This document shows positions 7,896-16,294 of a stretch of 24,828 nt of DNA, one piece after another. The notes beneath the pieces were generated by a model. That model made no database searches. It saw only the letters and a list, made by a program, of their open reading frames with translations, and had not been told where the DNA came from. Made by a program: the position numbers and the translations under genes. Each line of letters opens with the position of its first letter. The first letter of the stretch is position 1. Source of the stretch: Bacillota bacterium (GTDB lineage Bacteria; Bacillota; UBA4882; UBA8346); NCBI GenBank assembly GCA_023435565.1, contig JAEYRN010000059.1, positions 1 through 24,828 of the forward strand, in the 5' to 3' direction.

Positions 7896-9635
7896 ATGAA
7901 AATTTTATTAACCACTCTGAATGCAAAATTCGTCCACACTTCCTTGGCGTTGTGGTCTTTATACCGGTTTAGCCGTGACGATTTTCCAGGGTTGAAATTT
8001 CGAGAGTTCAACATTAATCAGGATTTAGCTTGGGTATTTGGGGAGATATATTCTGAAAAAGCTGATGTGGTGGCTTTTTCATGCAATATTTGGAATATCG
8101 AACAAACCTTGATTATTACCAAGAGATTGAAAGATTTAGCGCCCCGGACTACTATCATTCTCGGAGGGCCTGAAGTTTGGGCGGAACCGGAAAACATCTT
8201 GTTTAGAAACCCGCAACTGGATTTGATAGTAATTGGAGAAGGCGAATATACTTTTAAAGAGTGGCTTGAGCATTATACTAAAGGGTCCAAAGAAGTAGAA
8301 AATATTTGCGGAGTGGTTTTCCGGAAAGGTGAATCGTTTATTCGGACCCCAGCCCGTATGCCAATCTCCGACTTGAATCTGCTTCCCTTTCCTTATCCTG
8401 AAGATTTATCGGATTTTCGCCAAAAGTTGGTTTACTATGAAACTTCACGGGGTTGCCCCAATCAATGCCAATACTGTTTGTCCGCTAATGAACGCGGAGT
8501 ACGGTTTTTAGGGCTGGATCGGGTTAAAGAGGAAATGCTGAGGTTCGTTAACGCTGAAATTGCCCAGGTAAAACTGGTAGACCGTTCTTTTAACTGTGAT
8601 GTAAAACGGGCAAAAGAAATTTGGCGTTTTTTACTCAAGCATCAAGGGATTACAAACTTTCATTTTGAAATCGTCGGGGATTTAGTGGACGACGAATCAA
8701 TCGACATTTTAAGCTCGGCGCCGCGTGGTCTGTTTCAGTTCGAAATTGGCGTTCAGAGCACTAATAAAGAGACCCTTCGGCTAATTAGCCGCCGGATGGA
8801 CTTTGAAAAGTTAAGGGGACAAGTGTCGCGTTTACAGCATAAGAGCAGAGTTTTCATCCATTTGGATTTGATTGCCGGTTTGCCGGGAGAAGATTATAAT
8901 TCATTTGCTCGTTCTTTCAACGATAATTTGTTAATAGAACCGGACCGATTGCAATTGGGGTTTTTGAAGTTACTGAAAGGATCCGGCTTACGGGAACGCG
9001 TTGCTGAATTTGGATATCATTATACGGAAGAAACTCCCTATGAGGTCCTGGCAAACAATTGGATTACTTATGAAGAACTTTGGCGTTTAAAGACAGTTGA
9101 GGATCTGTTGGAACGCTTTTATAATTCCGGTCGTTTTAAAACCACTTTTAAGTATTTGGTAGCCCGAACCGATAATCCTTTCGGATTTTTTGAGGAGTTC
9201 GCCGGGTGGTGGAAAGAACAAGAATTGGACCAAAAGGCCCACAAAGTAAAAGACCTTTACCAATTCTTGCTTGACTTTTGCCAATCCAGGAGCAGTAACG
9301 TCCGGGTAATCCGTAATTTACTAAAATACGATTTACTTCTTTGGGAACGAATGGTTGAACTGCCTGAGTGGGCGGGCCAGTTCAGTCCGGAGTTAAAAGA
9401 GATTAGCCACCGGTTCTGGCAAAAGTTCGAGAACCGTGAAAGGTATCTTTCGGAATGGGCCGAGTTAGAGCCGAGAGAAATCCAACGAAAGGTTTTATTT
9501 GCTGAATTTGAAATTAATCCGGTAGAAGTCTTCAGTAATCCTTTAGCAGATATCACTCATCAGCGCTGTCTGTTTTTATTTGTCTATGGGCGAGAAGTTA
9601 AGACATTTATAATAGACACATCGACATATAGATAA
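7896..9635 (+). CDS. B12-binding-type radical SAM protein, DUF4080-like
   Basis: A 579-aa protein. Residues 1 to about 130 look like a cobalamin-binding-type Rossmann domain (KILLTTLNAKFVHTSLAL, then IILGGPEVWAEPE and IVIGEGEYTF). The radical SAM domain has the cluster motif in SRGCPNQCQYC (C187, C191, C194). The C-terminal 200 residues match the general layout of DUF4080 proteins, as far as I can recognise. The canonical DxHxxG cobalamin motif is not evident, so cobalamin binding is uncertain. The reaction is unknown. The start is preceded by AAGG. A small membrane-protein gene follows 14 nt after the stop. Confidence 0.85.
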   Translation: MKILLTTLNAKFVHTSLALWSLYRFSRDDFPGLKFREFNINQDLAWVFGEIYSEKADVVAFSCNIWNIEQTLIITKRLKDLAPRTTIILGGPEVWAEPENILFRNPQLDLIVIGEGEYTFKEWLEHYTKGSKEVENICGVVFRKGESFIRTPARMPISDLNLLPFPYPEDLSDFRQKLVYYETSRGCPNQCQYCLSANERGVRFLGLDRVKEEMLRFVNAEIAQVKLVDRSFNCDVKRAKEIWRFLLKHQGITNFHFEIVGDLVDDESIDILSSAPRGLFQFEIGVQSTNKETLRLISRRMDFEKLRGQVSRLQHKSRVFIHLDLIAGLPGEDYNSFARSFNDNLLIEPDRLQLGFLKLLKGSGLRERVAEFGYHYTEETPYEVLANNWITYEELWRLKTVEDLLERFYNSGRFKTTFKYLVARTDNPFGFFEEFAGWWKEQELDQKAHKVKDLYQFLLDFCQSRSSNVRVIRNLLKYDLLLWERMVELPEWAGQFSPELKEISHRFWQKFENRERYLSEWAELEPREIQRKVLFAEFEINPVEVFSNPLADITHQRCLFLFVYGREVKTFIIDTSTYR

Positions 9636-9649
9636 GGAGGAATTGTAAA

Positions 9650-9919
9650 ATGTCCAAAATTTGGCTTGGTGTTTTGCTGATTATCTTTGGTACTCTGTCT
9701 TTACTAAATAGCATGGGGTTTATCAGCTCGAATTTGTACATTGAATACTTAAACTTGACTCGTAAATATTGGCCTAGTTTATTAATTCTTTTTGGGCTTG
9801 AAATAGTAGTTCGGGATAAAAATCCAAAGTTGGCCCAATTCATAAAATGGTCAATCATCTTTTTAGTCGCCCTTTGGATTTTTTGTATGATTTTCATTGA
9901 ACGAAATTGGGTAATCTAA
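9650..9919 (+). CDS. Small membrane protein, DUF5668/LiaF-N-like
   Basis: An 89-aa protein with three hydrophobic spans: IWLGVLLIIFGTLSLLNSMGF (about 4-24), WPSLLILFGLEIVV, and IKWSIIFLVALWIFCMIFI. The opening IWLGVLLIIFGTLSLL and the central YWPSLLILFGLEI resemble DUF5668 segments found in envelope-stress proteins of the LiaI/LiaF kind. The ribosome binding site AAGGAGGA gives good support. It lies 14 nt after the radical SAM gene and 88 nt before the slipin gene, so it may share a transcript with both. Function is unknown. Confidence 0.8.
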   Translation: MSKIWLGVLLIIFGTLSLLNSMGFISSNLYIEYLNLTRKYWPSLLILFGLEIVVRDKNPKLAQFIKWSIIFLVALWIFCMIFIERNWVI

Positions 9920-10007
9920 AAAGCGTAACCTTCCAAACGGTTTGAGAAAAATAAAAGAATAATTGGCAATTTGACTAAGTGTTAAATTCTTTTTAGGGAG
10001 GGGATTT

Positions 10008-10937
10008 ATGATGTACGGTGTAGCTACAATTATCTACTTGGGATGGATTATCTTTGGAATTTGGTGGTTGATCTGGTTAGGGCTAGCCATTGCCACAAAG
10101 GCCAAAACTATAACTTGGTTTTTGGTACTTTCAGCAGTAATCTGGGCTGGAATTCACAATTTGTTAATATATTATACGCCTTTCCTCGTTTCTTTGAGCT
10201 GGTTCTTGTTACCTCTCTTTTTTCTCCCCGGAATGCTCCGGGTTATTACTGAGTACGAACGGGGCGTCTTGTTTCGTTTTGGGAGACAGATAGGGGTATT
10301 ACAACCAGGGGTAAATCTGGTGTTTCCTATGGGGATTGATCTTGTAAAAACGATTGATTTGCGTACTTTTACAATTGATGTACCGAAACAGGAAGTCATT
10401 ACCAGAGATAATGTTAATATTTTTGTCGATGCAGTAGTTTATTTTAATGTTTTTGATCCGGTACTGGCAGTAATTAAAGTAGCTGACTATGTAAGAAGTA
10501 CGTCTTTACTTGGACAGACAATTCTCCGGTCGGTTTTGGGGCAACATGAGTTGGATGAAGTACTTTCCAAACGAAATGAACTGAATGAGATTTTGAAAAA
10601 GCAATTGGATGAAGCGACTGATCCATGGGGAGTAAAGGTAACCGCAGTTGAGATCAAAGCTTTAGAGTTGGCTGAAAGCATGAAACGGGCTATCGCTCGG
10701 CAAGCTGAAGCGGAACGCGAGCGGCGGGCAAAGATAATTTCAGCTGACGGTGAGTTACAGGCCTCGGAGAAATTATCGGAAGCGGCGCGAATTTTGAGTA
10801 CTCAACCGGCTTCGATCCAGCTTCGCTTCTTACAGACTGTGACCGAGATTGCCGTGGAGAACAACTCAACGATCTTATTCCCAATCCCAATTGAATTGCT
10901 TTCAGTCCTTGACAATTTTAAAGAAAAGAATAAATAG
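10008..10937 (+). CDS. Slipin (SPFH/band 7 family membrane protein)
   Basis: A 309-aa protein with an N-terminal hydrophobic region of about three spans (4-30, 36-54, 58-78). The SPFH domain opens at EYERGVLFRFGR (82-93) and continues through DLRTFTIDVPKQEVITRDNV. An Ala/Glu/Arg-rich helix near 225-260 (RQAEAERERRAKI) is likely coiled coil for oligomer formation. Slipins scaffold membrane domains. The partner is often an NfeD-type protease, but none is adjacent here. The ribosome binding site is AGGGAGGGG, and either of two tandem ATGs (10008, 10011) could be used. The stop codon lies at the edge of the first copy of a tandem repeat. Confidence 0.9.
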   Translation: MMYGVATIIYLGWIIFGIWWLIWLGLAIATKAKTITWFLVLSAVIWAGIHNLLIYYTPFLVSLSWFLLPLFFLPGMLRVITEYERGVLFRFGRQIGVLQPGVNLVFPMGIDLVKTIDLRTFTIDVPKQEVITRDNVNIFVDAVVYFNVFDPVLAVIKVADYVRSTSLLGQTILRSVLGQHELDEVLSKRNELNEILKKQLDEATDPWGVKVTAVEIKALELAESMKRAIARQAEAERERRAKIISADGELQASEKLSEAARILSTQPASIQLRFLQTVTEIAVENNSTILFPIPIELLSVLDNFKEKNK

Positions 10938-11016
10938 TCGTCCACGTCAACCTCCGGTTGACCCAAGCATATCAATGAAAAGTTGATGTGGATCGACAAG
11001 CGTCGGTAGTATTTTC
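10931..11016. repeat. Tandem foldable repeat, copy 1
   Basis: An 86-bp unit. The 5' arm GTCGTCCACGTCAAC (10937-10951) can pair with GTTGATGTGGATCGAC (10982-10997; one G-U pair, one bulged T). Part of the same arm (GTCAACC, 10946-10952) can instead form a 7-bp hairpin with GGTTGAC (10956-10962) over the loop TCC. A small terminal hairpin, CGAC/GTCG, follows. It starts within the slipin stop codon region. Confidence 0.8.
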
Positions 11017-11105
11017 TAAATAGTCGTCCACGTCAATCTCCGATTGACACAAGCGAAATTCAGAAAATGAATTGACGTGGATCGACAAGCATCGATAGCA
11101 TTTTC
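11017..11105. repeat. Tandem foldable repeat, copy 2
   Basis: An 89-bp unit directly following copy 1 and matching it from TAAATAGTCG to ATTTTC, except in the variable loop. The arm GTCGTCCACGTCAAT (11023-11037) pairs with ATTGACGTGGATCGAC (11071-11086). The inner hairpin is GTCAATC/GATTGAC (11032-11038 and 11042-11048). Relative to copy 1, all three interacting segments changed together (C to T, G to A, G to A), so both alternative stems are preserved. Confidence 0.8.
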
Positions 11106-11127
11106 TAAATCGTTAACAATCCTTGAC

Positions 11128-11156
11128 TTGACAAATCAATTGTTTTTTTTTAAGAT
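11128..11156 (+). promoter_or_regulatory. SigA-type promoter of fmdB
   Basis: TTGACA (11128-11133) and TAAGAT (11151-11156) are separated by 17 nt. The expected start is near 11163, 37 nt before the fmdB start codon. Confidence 0.75.
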
Positions 11157-11199
11157 AAAGATATTGTAAGCTAAAGTCCGTTTAAAAGGAGGTGAAGCC

Positions 11200-11466
11200 A
11201 TGCCGACTTATGAGTATTTTTGTGAAAAATGCGGGGTCTTTGAAGAGTTTCATAGTATGAGCGATAATCTTACCCACTGCCCCAAATGTAAAGGAGAAGT
11301 TCGGCGGTTAATCAGCCGTAACAACAATATCATCTTTAAGGGGTCTGGCTTCCATATTACGGATTATCGCTCCAATGATTATTCAAAGAAAGCAGCCGCA
11401 GATAGTGGACAAAGTACAACCTCTACCGCCTCGGCCCCGGCGAAATCCGAAAATAAGGCTTCATAA
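11200..11466 (+). CDS. FmdB-family zinc-ribbon protein
   Basis: An 88-aa protein opening MPTYEYFCEKCG, with a second pair of cysteines in HCPKCKG. The two CxxC pairs form a small zinc ribbon as in FmdB regulatory proteins. The tail from about residue 60 is rich in Ala, Ser, Thr and Lys and is probably disordered. The ribosome binding site AAAAGGAGGTGA is excellent. It has its own promoter and terminator and lies upstream of argS. The molecular role of this family is poorly defined. Confidence 0.92.
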   Translation: MPTYEYFCEKCGVFEEFHSMSDNLTHCPKCKGEVRRLISRNNNIIFKGSGFHITDYRSNDYSKKAAADSGQSTTSTASAPAKSENKAS

Positions 11467-11469
11467 TTT

Positions 11470-11493
11470 AAGGTCACTGCGGTGGCCTTTTTT
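11470..11493 (+). terminator. Rho-independent terminator after fmdB
   Basis: The stem AAGGTCAC/GTGGCCTT (11470-11477 and 11482-11489, one G-U pair) has the loop TGCG and is followed by a T-tract to 11493. It starts 3 nt after the fmdB stop, separating it from argS. Confidence 0.88.
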
Positions 11494-11534
11494 AGTAGAT
11501 TTGAAATCGTAAAATAAGGGGTTAATTAATTTTA

Positions 11535-13214
11535 ATGGAAACTATTATTGCTCGAAAAGTAAAAGAAAGTTTGCAGATTTTATTGAAAGAAGCCGCTTTA
11601 AAAGCTGAAAAAATCGGCCAACTGACCTTCGATGTTTTGCCTGAAATCAACTTGGAGATCCCCAAGGAAAAAGCTCATGGCAGCTTTGCCACTAATCTGG
11701 CAATGGCGTTAAGTAAAGCCGCTAAAAAACCGCCCCGGGAAATCGCCCAATTATTAATTGATAATTTTAGTCCCAATCCTTATTTGTCCGATATACAAAT
11801 TGCCGGGCCCGGTTTTATTAATTTCCATCTAAACGATCATTGGTTAAGTGAGGTTTTAGCAAGTATCCTAGACCAAAAGGAGAGCTTTGGTAATAATTCG
11901 GATTTAAAAGGTAACAAAATTCAACTGGAATTTGTAAGCGCCAATCCCGTGGGGCCGATGAATGTGGTCAATGCCAGGGCGGCCGCTTTGGGAGACACGC
12001 TGAGCCATCTTTTTAAAGCTTGTGGAGCTTTGACTGAGAAAGAATACTATGTTAATGATTATGGGGTTCAAGTACAGACACTAGGCCGTTCGATCGACGC
12101 CCGCTATCGTGAATTGTTGGGGGAGAAAGTAGAATTTCCGGAAGACGGTTACAGAGGAGACTACATATATGATATGGCCCGGCAATTAATTGACGACAAA
12201 AGCGATTATTATCTTCAATTTCCGGAAGAGAAACGGATTGAAACATTTCGCGATTTAGGATACAAACAGATACTTGCTTCCCAAAAGCAAGATTTATTAA
12301 ACTATGGAGTTGATTATGATTGTTGGTTTAGTGAACGTAGTCTTCATGAAGCCGGTGAAGTAGAAAAAGTATTGGGTGTTTTAGAGAAACGAGGTTTAAC
12401 TTTTGAAAGCGATGACGCGGTTTGGTTACGTACTACTAACTTTGGGGATGATAAGGACCGGGTCTTAAAAACAAGTGATGGTCGGACTACCTATTTTACG
12501 GCTGATATCGCATACCATCTCAATAAATTTGAGCGCGGTTTTGATTTGGTAATCAATATTTGGGGACCGGACCATCATGGCTATATTCCCCGGATGAAAG
12601 CGGCCATCGAGTCTTTGGGGATTGAACGCAATCGCTTGGAAGTACTGATTGCCCAACAGATAAACTTGATTAAAGACGGCAAACCTTTTAAAATGTCTAA
12701 AAGACGCGGCGAATTTATTACCATGGCTGATTTACTTGAAGATGTTGGTAATGATGCCGCCCGTTGGTTCTTTTTGATGCGGAGCCCGGAAAGCCATCTT
12801 GATTTTGATATGGATCTGGCCCGGTCCCAGTCTAATGAAAATCCGGTATTTTATGTACAATACGCTTATGCCAGGATTTGTAGTATCTTTAGACAAGCTA
12901 CCGAGGAACAATTAGCTTTGAATTATAATGATTCTTTTTTGAAATATTGGGATGACGAAGAAAAATGTCTGATTGAAAAGGCAGCGCGTTTTCCGGATTT
13001 GATCAGTGAGGCCGCTAAACGGCGGGAGCCCCATCGTTTAACCGGATATTTATTGGAGCTCTCAACCTTATTTCACTCATACTATAATAAACGTCGGTTT
13101 ATTAGTGATGATTTGGGATTAACCCAGTCACGTCTAGCAATTGCAAAAGGTCTGGGCTATATTTTCGAACGCGGTATGAAAATACTTGGTGTTTCAGCCC
13201 CGGAACGAATGTGA
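11535..13214 (+). CDS. argS: Arginyl-tRNA synthetase
   Basis: Charges tRNA-Arg in the cytosol. The 559-aa protein has the N-terminal Arg-specific domain (to about 110), then SANPVGPMNVVNARAAALGD where the class I HIGH signature should be. Here it reads NVVN (143-146) instead of HxGH. The KMSK motif is intact in PFKMSKRRGE (386-389). The C-terminal anticodon-binding domain contains QYAYARICSIFRQA, typical of ArgRS. The ribosome binding site is weak (AGGGG, about 14 nt before ATG). The next gene starts 25 nt after the stop. Confidence 0.96.
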   Translation: METIIARKVKESLQILLKEAALKAEKIGQLTFDVLPEINLEIPKEKAHGSFATNLAMALSKAAKKPPREIAQLLIDNFSPNPYLSDIQIAGPGFINFHLNDHWLSEVLASILDQKESFGNNSDLKGNKIQLEFVSANPVGPMNVVNARAAALGDTLSHLFKACGALTEKEYYVNDYGVQVQTLGRSIDARYRELLGEKVEFPEDGYRGDYIYDMARQLIDDKSDYYLQFPEEKRIETFRDLGYKQILASQKQDLLNYGVDYDCWFSERSLHEAGEVEKVLGVLEKRGLTFESDDAVWLRTTNFGDDKDRVLKTSDGRTTYFTADIAYHLNKFERGFDLVINIWGPDHHGYIPRMKAAIESLGIERNRLEVLIAQQINLIKDGKPFKMSKRRGEFITMADLLEDVGNDAARWFFLMRSPESHLDFDMDLARSQSNENPVFYVQYAYARICSIFRQATEEQLALNYNDSFLKYWDDEEKCLIEKAARFPDLISEAAKRREPHRLTGYLLELSTLFHSYYNKRRFISDDLGLTQSRLAIAKGLGYIFERGMKILGVSAPERM

Positions 13215-13239
13215 CCCTAATAGTCTAAAGGAGGTTTCA

Positions 13240-13974
13240 ATGACCAAATTATCAGTTTTTCCAACCCTCGGAATGGTTATTAAGAAATCGTTTATAGAAA
13301 TGTACCAATCCTTTACTTTTTCTTCGTTAATTAGTATAATCTTGGCTATCTGTAATTTGCCAATCTTCATGATTATCTTTGCAACCTTTAGTTTTATAGC
13401 GGAGAATGTACCTAAAAACATTCCGGTGAGTGATCAGTTTTCAATGTTAATTTGGGGTCTGATTTTATGCGGAATTTGGAATACTATAGTCGTTGCTCCG
13501 ATTACTACTGCTTTTTATTGCCTATATCAAAATAAAAAAGAAGGTTATCCCGGTTTTAAAACATTTTTTAGTATACTAATAAAGCATTACCGGGCTTCTT
13601 TTACGGTTTATGGGCTGTTTTCCCTGGCCTTTATCTTACTTTTTATGAATGTAATTATTGCGCTTATGGAGCGTACTATATTCTTTTTTATAATTGGAAT
13701 GTTCTCATTTTATCTTCTGATTTTCCTAATTTTAATGTCATTTTACTTCGTTCCTTTAATTCATTTAAACAACAGCATTAAAAAGACGATTAAAAAGGCT
13801 TTTTTGTTAGTTATGGACAATACGGGAATGACCATATGTCTGATGTTGCTTTTAGGGGTCCTTTTTGGACTGTCGATAGTCCTTCCAATCTTATGGTTTC
13901 TAGCTTATGGAGCAATCTTAATCTATATTACCGATCTGGGTTTTAATGAAATTTACAATCGCTATGACGGTTAA
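13240..13974 (+). CDS. Polytopic membrane protein of unknown function (YesL/DUF624-like layout)
   Basis: A 244-aa protein, mostly hydrophobic, with about five or six membrane spans (roughly 23-48, 63-90, 117-165, 205-238). A short polar loop with EGYPGFKTFFSILIKHYRASF sits between spans. The order 'pro-rich span, Glu-x-x-Pro, aromatic amphipathic stretch' loosely recalls DUF624/YesL proteins, but I am not sure. Start choice: AAAGGAGG places ATG 13240; an in-frame extension to 13186 would overlap argS. It is followed at 26 nt by a YhcH-type gene. Confidence 0.75.
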   Translation: MTKLSVFPTLGMVIKKSFIEMYQSFTFSSLISIILAICNLPIFMIIFATFSFIAENVPKNIPVSDQFSMLIWGLILCGIWNTIVVAPITTAFYCLYQNKKEGYPGFKTFFSILIKHYRASFTVYGLFSLAFILLFMNVIIALMERTIFFFIIGMFSFYLLIFLILMSFYFVPLIHLNNSIKKTIKKAFLLVMDNTGMTICLMLLLGVLFGLSIVLPILWFLAYGAILIYITDLGFNEIYNRYDG

Positions 13975-13999
13975 GTAGTGAAGTTGGAGGGTTCTTTAA

Positions 14000-14476
14000 A
14001 TGATCCTTGGCAAACTGGAAAGGATAGCAAAAGATAAAACATTTTTAGCTAAGGCTTTAATTAAAGGTCTGGACTATTTGGAGAAAACTGATTTTTCCAA
14101 AGTTATTAATGGCAAATATGAAATCGAAGGCAGTTCAATCTTTGCATTGGTCCAAGAATATCAAACTGCCCCGAAAAAGGAAAAGAAGGCCGAAAATCAT
14201 GCTAAGTATGTTGATATACAATATATTGACCGAGGGACCGAAGTAATCGGTTTCGCTTTAGGCAACCAACAAAATGAAATCGAAGAAAATCTGCTTGATG
14301 AGAAAGATGCAATTTTTTATAAGACAGTAATGGATGAAATGGATTTAATCATCAGTGAAGGCGAGTACGCAATTTTTTTTCCGGATGAAATTCACCGCCC
14401 CGGATGTAATTATGGAAGTGGATGCCAAGTTAAAAAAGTCGTTATTAAAGTAGCGGCGGATTTGTTAGAGGGATAA
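14000..14476 (+). CDS. YhcH/YjgK/YiaL (DUF386) family protein
   Basis: A 158-aa protein, the usual length for this cupin-like family, which includes the EbgC beta subunit and proteins linked to sialic-acid and sugar-acid use. It contains EYQTAPKKEKKAENHAKYVDIQY, with the ENH..K..DIQY pattern expected of the family. EGEYAIFFPDEIHRPG carries the conserved FFPDExHRPG motif with probable metal-binding residues. The ribosome binding site is TTGGAGGG. No sugar operon surrounds it, so its substrate here is unknown. Confidence 0.92.
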   Translation: MILGKLERIAKDKTFLAKALIKGLDYLEKTDFSKVINGKYEIEGSSIFALVQEYQTAPKKEKKAENHAKYVDIQYIDRGTEVIGFALGNQQNEIEENLLDEKDAIFYKTVMDEMDLIISEGEYAIFFPDEIHRPGCNYGSGCQVKKVVIKVAADLLEG

Positions 14477-14482
14477 GTTCGA

Positions 14483-15229
14483 ATGAGACCTTTATTAATG
14501 GTCCATGGGATTAGTAGTAACGCCAGGAAAACATATGGCGTGCCTGATGGCTTTTTTGGGCCCCATCCCCATGGAATGTATTATTATCTAGTCAAACAAG
14601 GATATCAACCGGGAGTAGACTTATTTTGGTACTCATACCCGACTCTAAATCCAATCCCGGTGTCGGCGCGTCGTCTCAAATCTGAAATTGAGAGGATAAA
14701 TAAATTAACAGCCATTTCGAAGTTGGATATTTTGACATTTAGTCTGGGAGGTATTATCGGGAAATATTATGTAGTATCGCCTCTTTATCAAAATAATATA
14801 AGTAAGTTGGTTATGCTTGCTCCACCTTTTCTAGGTTCCCATTGGGCGGACTGGTTTAGAGCACCGTTAACCAAAAGCGAAAACGACTTAATGTTTGAAG
14901 GGGATGGAAAAGCCCTTTCACCCCAAGTGCTAAGTTTTGAGAATCCTTTTTTAAAAAAGTTAGCCCAAACCCCTTTTCCGGAGCAGATCGAGACCACTAT
15001 TATCGCATTAAAAGCAGTCTCCAATCTTCAACATAGTCTAGTTTACGATTCCTTTCGCTGGCTAACTAATTGGGCGGGCGAGGGGGATTTGGTAGTGCCG
15101 ATTGAAAGTTCCCGAATCAGAGTTAATCATTTTCATGAAATAACCGAAGAACTATCCCTCAAAGCAATCCACCGCTATTTGCCTTATAATCCAAGAGTAC
15201 AGGAATTAGTATTCCAAGCTTTACAGTAA
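14483..15229 (+). CDS. Alpha/beta hydrolase, lipase-like
   Basis: A 248-aa cytosolic protein beginning with the oxyanion strand LLMVHGISSNAR (4-15). The nucleophile elbow reads DILTFSLGGIIGKYYV, with Ser in the context xFSLGG where G-x-S-x-G is normal. Likely acid and base are D in GEGDLVVPIESS and H in AIHRYLP. No signal peptide is seen. The layout recalls class 2 lipases and PGAP1-like acylhydrolases, but the substrate cannot be assigned. It starts 6 nt after the YhcH-type gene, so the two are probably co-transcribed. Confidence 0.83.
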   Translation: MRPLLMVHGISSNARKTYGVPDGFFGPHPHGMYYYLVKQGYQPGVDLFWYSYPTLNPIPVSARRLKSEIERINKLTAISKLDILTFSLGGIIGKYYVVSPLYQNNISKLVMLAPPFLGSHWADWFRAPLTKSENDLMFEGDGKALSPQVLSFENPFLKKLAQTPFPEQIETTIIALKAVSNLQHSLVYDSFRWLTNWAGEGDLVVPIESSRIRVNHFHEITEELSLKAIHRYLPYNPRVQELVFQALQ

Positions 15230-15298
15230 TATTGCATTATAAAGTCCAAAGGCTTATTTTTTTGCTACTGAGACACAACGGCTCTTTTTATTGAGTTA

Positions 15299-15326
15299 AC
15301 CACTTCTGCTATTGGCACATATTATA
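15299..15326 (+). promoter_or_regulatory. Possible SigK-type mother-cell promoter
   Basis: ACC at 15299-15301 and CATATTATA at 15318-15326 are 16 nt apart. This matches the late mother-cell SigK pattern (AC, about 16-17 nt, CATAnnnTA). The start would fall near 15334, before the AGGAGG of the ferritin-like gene. No SigA -35 is properly spaced from TATACT. Short degenerate motif, so tentative. Confidence 0.4.
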
Positions 15327-15357
15327 CTGAAAGATGAAACTATGCAGGAGGATTGGG

Positions 15358-15939
15358 ATGCAAATGTTTTCGGAACTAAGTGAGTCCAACTATGGAGAAG
15401 ATTTGTTACTTATCAGGGAGGATATAGCCGAAGAATGGGGCGCTGCCATTGGATATTTGGAATGTAGTGGTGAGATCAAGGAACGTATAATCAGTGAACA
15501 ATTTTTCGAAGCAGCTCAAGATGAAATCAAACATATTATTCGGTTAACCAGAATGCTGGCCACCCTTGATAAGGTCCAAGGAGAGGCTTTGAGTAAGGAA
15601 GGTTTATTTTGGCTGGCCGGATTTGAACATCAAGTGGCAATACCACCGGATAGCCCAAAAGGACAGCCTCATGATGATATGGACATAAATTTTCGACAAG
15701 GAAAACAAACTTCTAAAAGATATATTGAACCTGACGACTTAACCTTAGAATGTTTAAGAAACGCTATTCGTGATGAATTAATGGCAATCAATGTATATCA
15801 ACGTCAGGTCCGAGCTACAACAAACCAGATGGTTCAATATACGCTTAATATTATTATGAACCAAAAAAAACAACACGTAGCTGGATTTACCGGTAGTCTC
15901 CATAAATTACTTCGCGAATACCGTTTGTCAATGGTTTAA
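15358..15939 (+). CDS. Ferritin-like (rubrerythrin-fold) protein, atypical iron site
   Basis: A 193-aa protein that fits a four-helix ferritin-like fold with a long insertion (about 95-125, PPDSPKGQPHDDMD). Helix 1 has E25/E26, helix 2 has DEIKH (E56xxH59) and helix 3 has RDELMAINVY (E140). The expected second ExxH in helix 4 reads KKQH (170-173), so one carboxylate ligand is missing and the di-iron site may be incomplete. Start choice: AGGAGG 6 nt before ATG 15358; an upstream in-frame ATG would precede the ribosome binding site. Nearness to cotJ suggests a spore-related role, by inference only. Confidence 0.78.
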   Translation: MQMFSELSESNYGEDLLLIREDIAEEWGAAIGYLECSGEIKERIISEQFFEAAQDEIKHIIRLTRMLATLDKVQGEALSKEGLFWLAGFEHQVAIPPDSPKGQPHDDMDINFRQGKQTSKRYIEPDDLTLECLRNAIRDELMAINVYQRQVRATTNQMVQYTLNIIMNQKKQHVAGFTGSLHKLLREYRLSMV

Positions 15940-15940
15940 A

Positions 15941-16141
15941 CTATTTTATTAGGTAATAAAAAGAATCTACTTGCTCATCGGAGATTCGGTTTAGGCTGGA
16001 TTCCAATTCAACTGCAAATTCTTCATTAAACCTCTCAAGGGCCTCTCCGATTGTCTCCCGGCAAATGCGGCGGCTGGCTACCGTCTGTGGATGACTGGTG
16101 ACAAAATTAACAATATCACTGATTTTAGTGGATTTGGACAA
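15941..16141 (-). CDS. Small conserved-looking protein of unknown function
   Basis: A 66-aa protein with TTG start at 16141, preceded by AAGGGTG at a 7-nt spacer. It is probably helical: SDIVNFVTSHPQTVASRRICRE, then a charged amphipathic helix ALERFNEEFAVELESSLNRI. The single Cys is in RRICRE. The stop codon lies 1 nt from the stop of the convergent ferritin-like gene. I do not recognise the family. The good ribosome binding site and clean packing support it as real. Confidence 0.6.
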   Translation of the reverse strand: MSKSTKISDIVNFVTSHPQTVASRRICRETIGEALERFNEEFAVELESSLNRISDEQVDSFYYLIK

Positions 16142-16294
16142 TCTATTTCACCCTTGTTAGTATATCCGGGCTGAAATGAAAATATTGATTAAATTTTGGA
16201 ATAAAACAAATTTAAGAAGGTAATTTTAGATTAGGGGAAGGTTAACGATAGTTTTAACCCGGCACACTTGGGGGTATTTATAGGCAATAATTTG

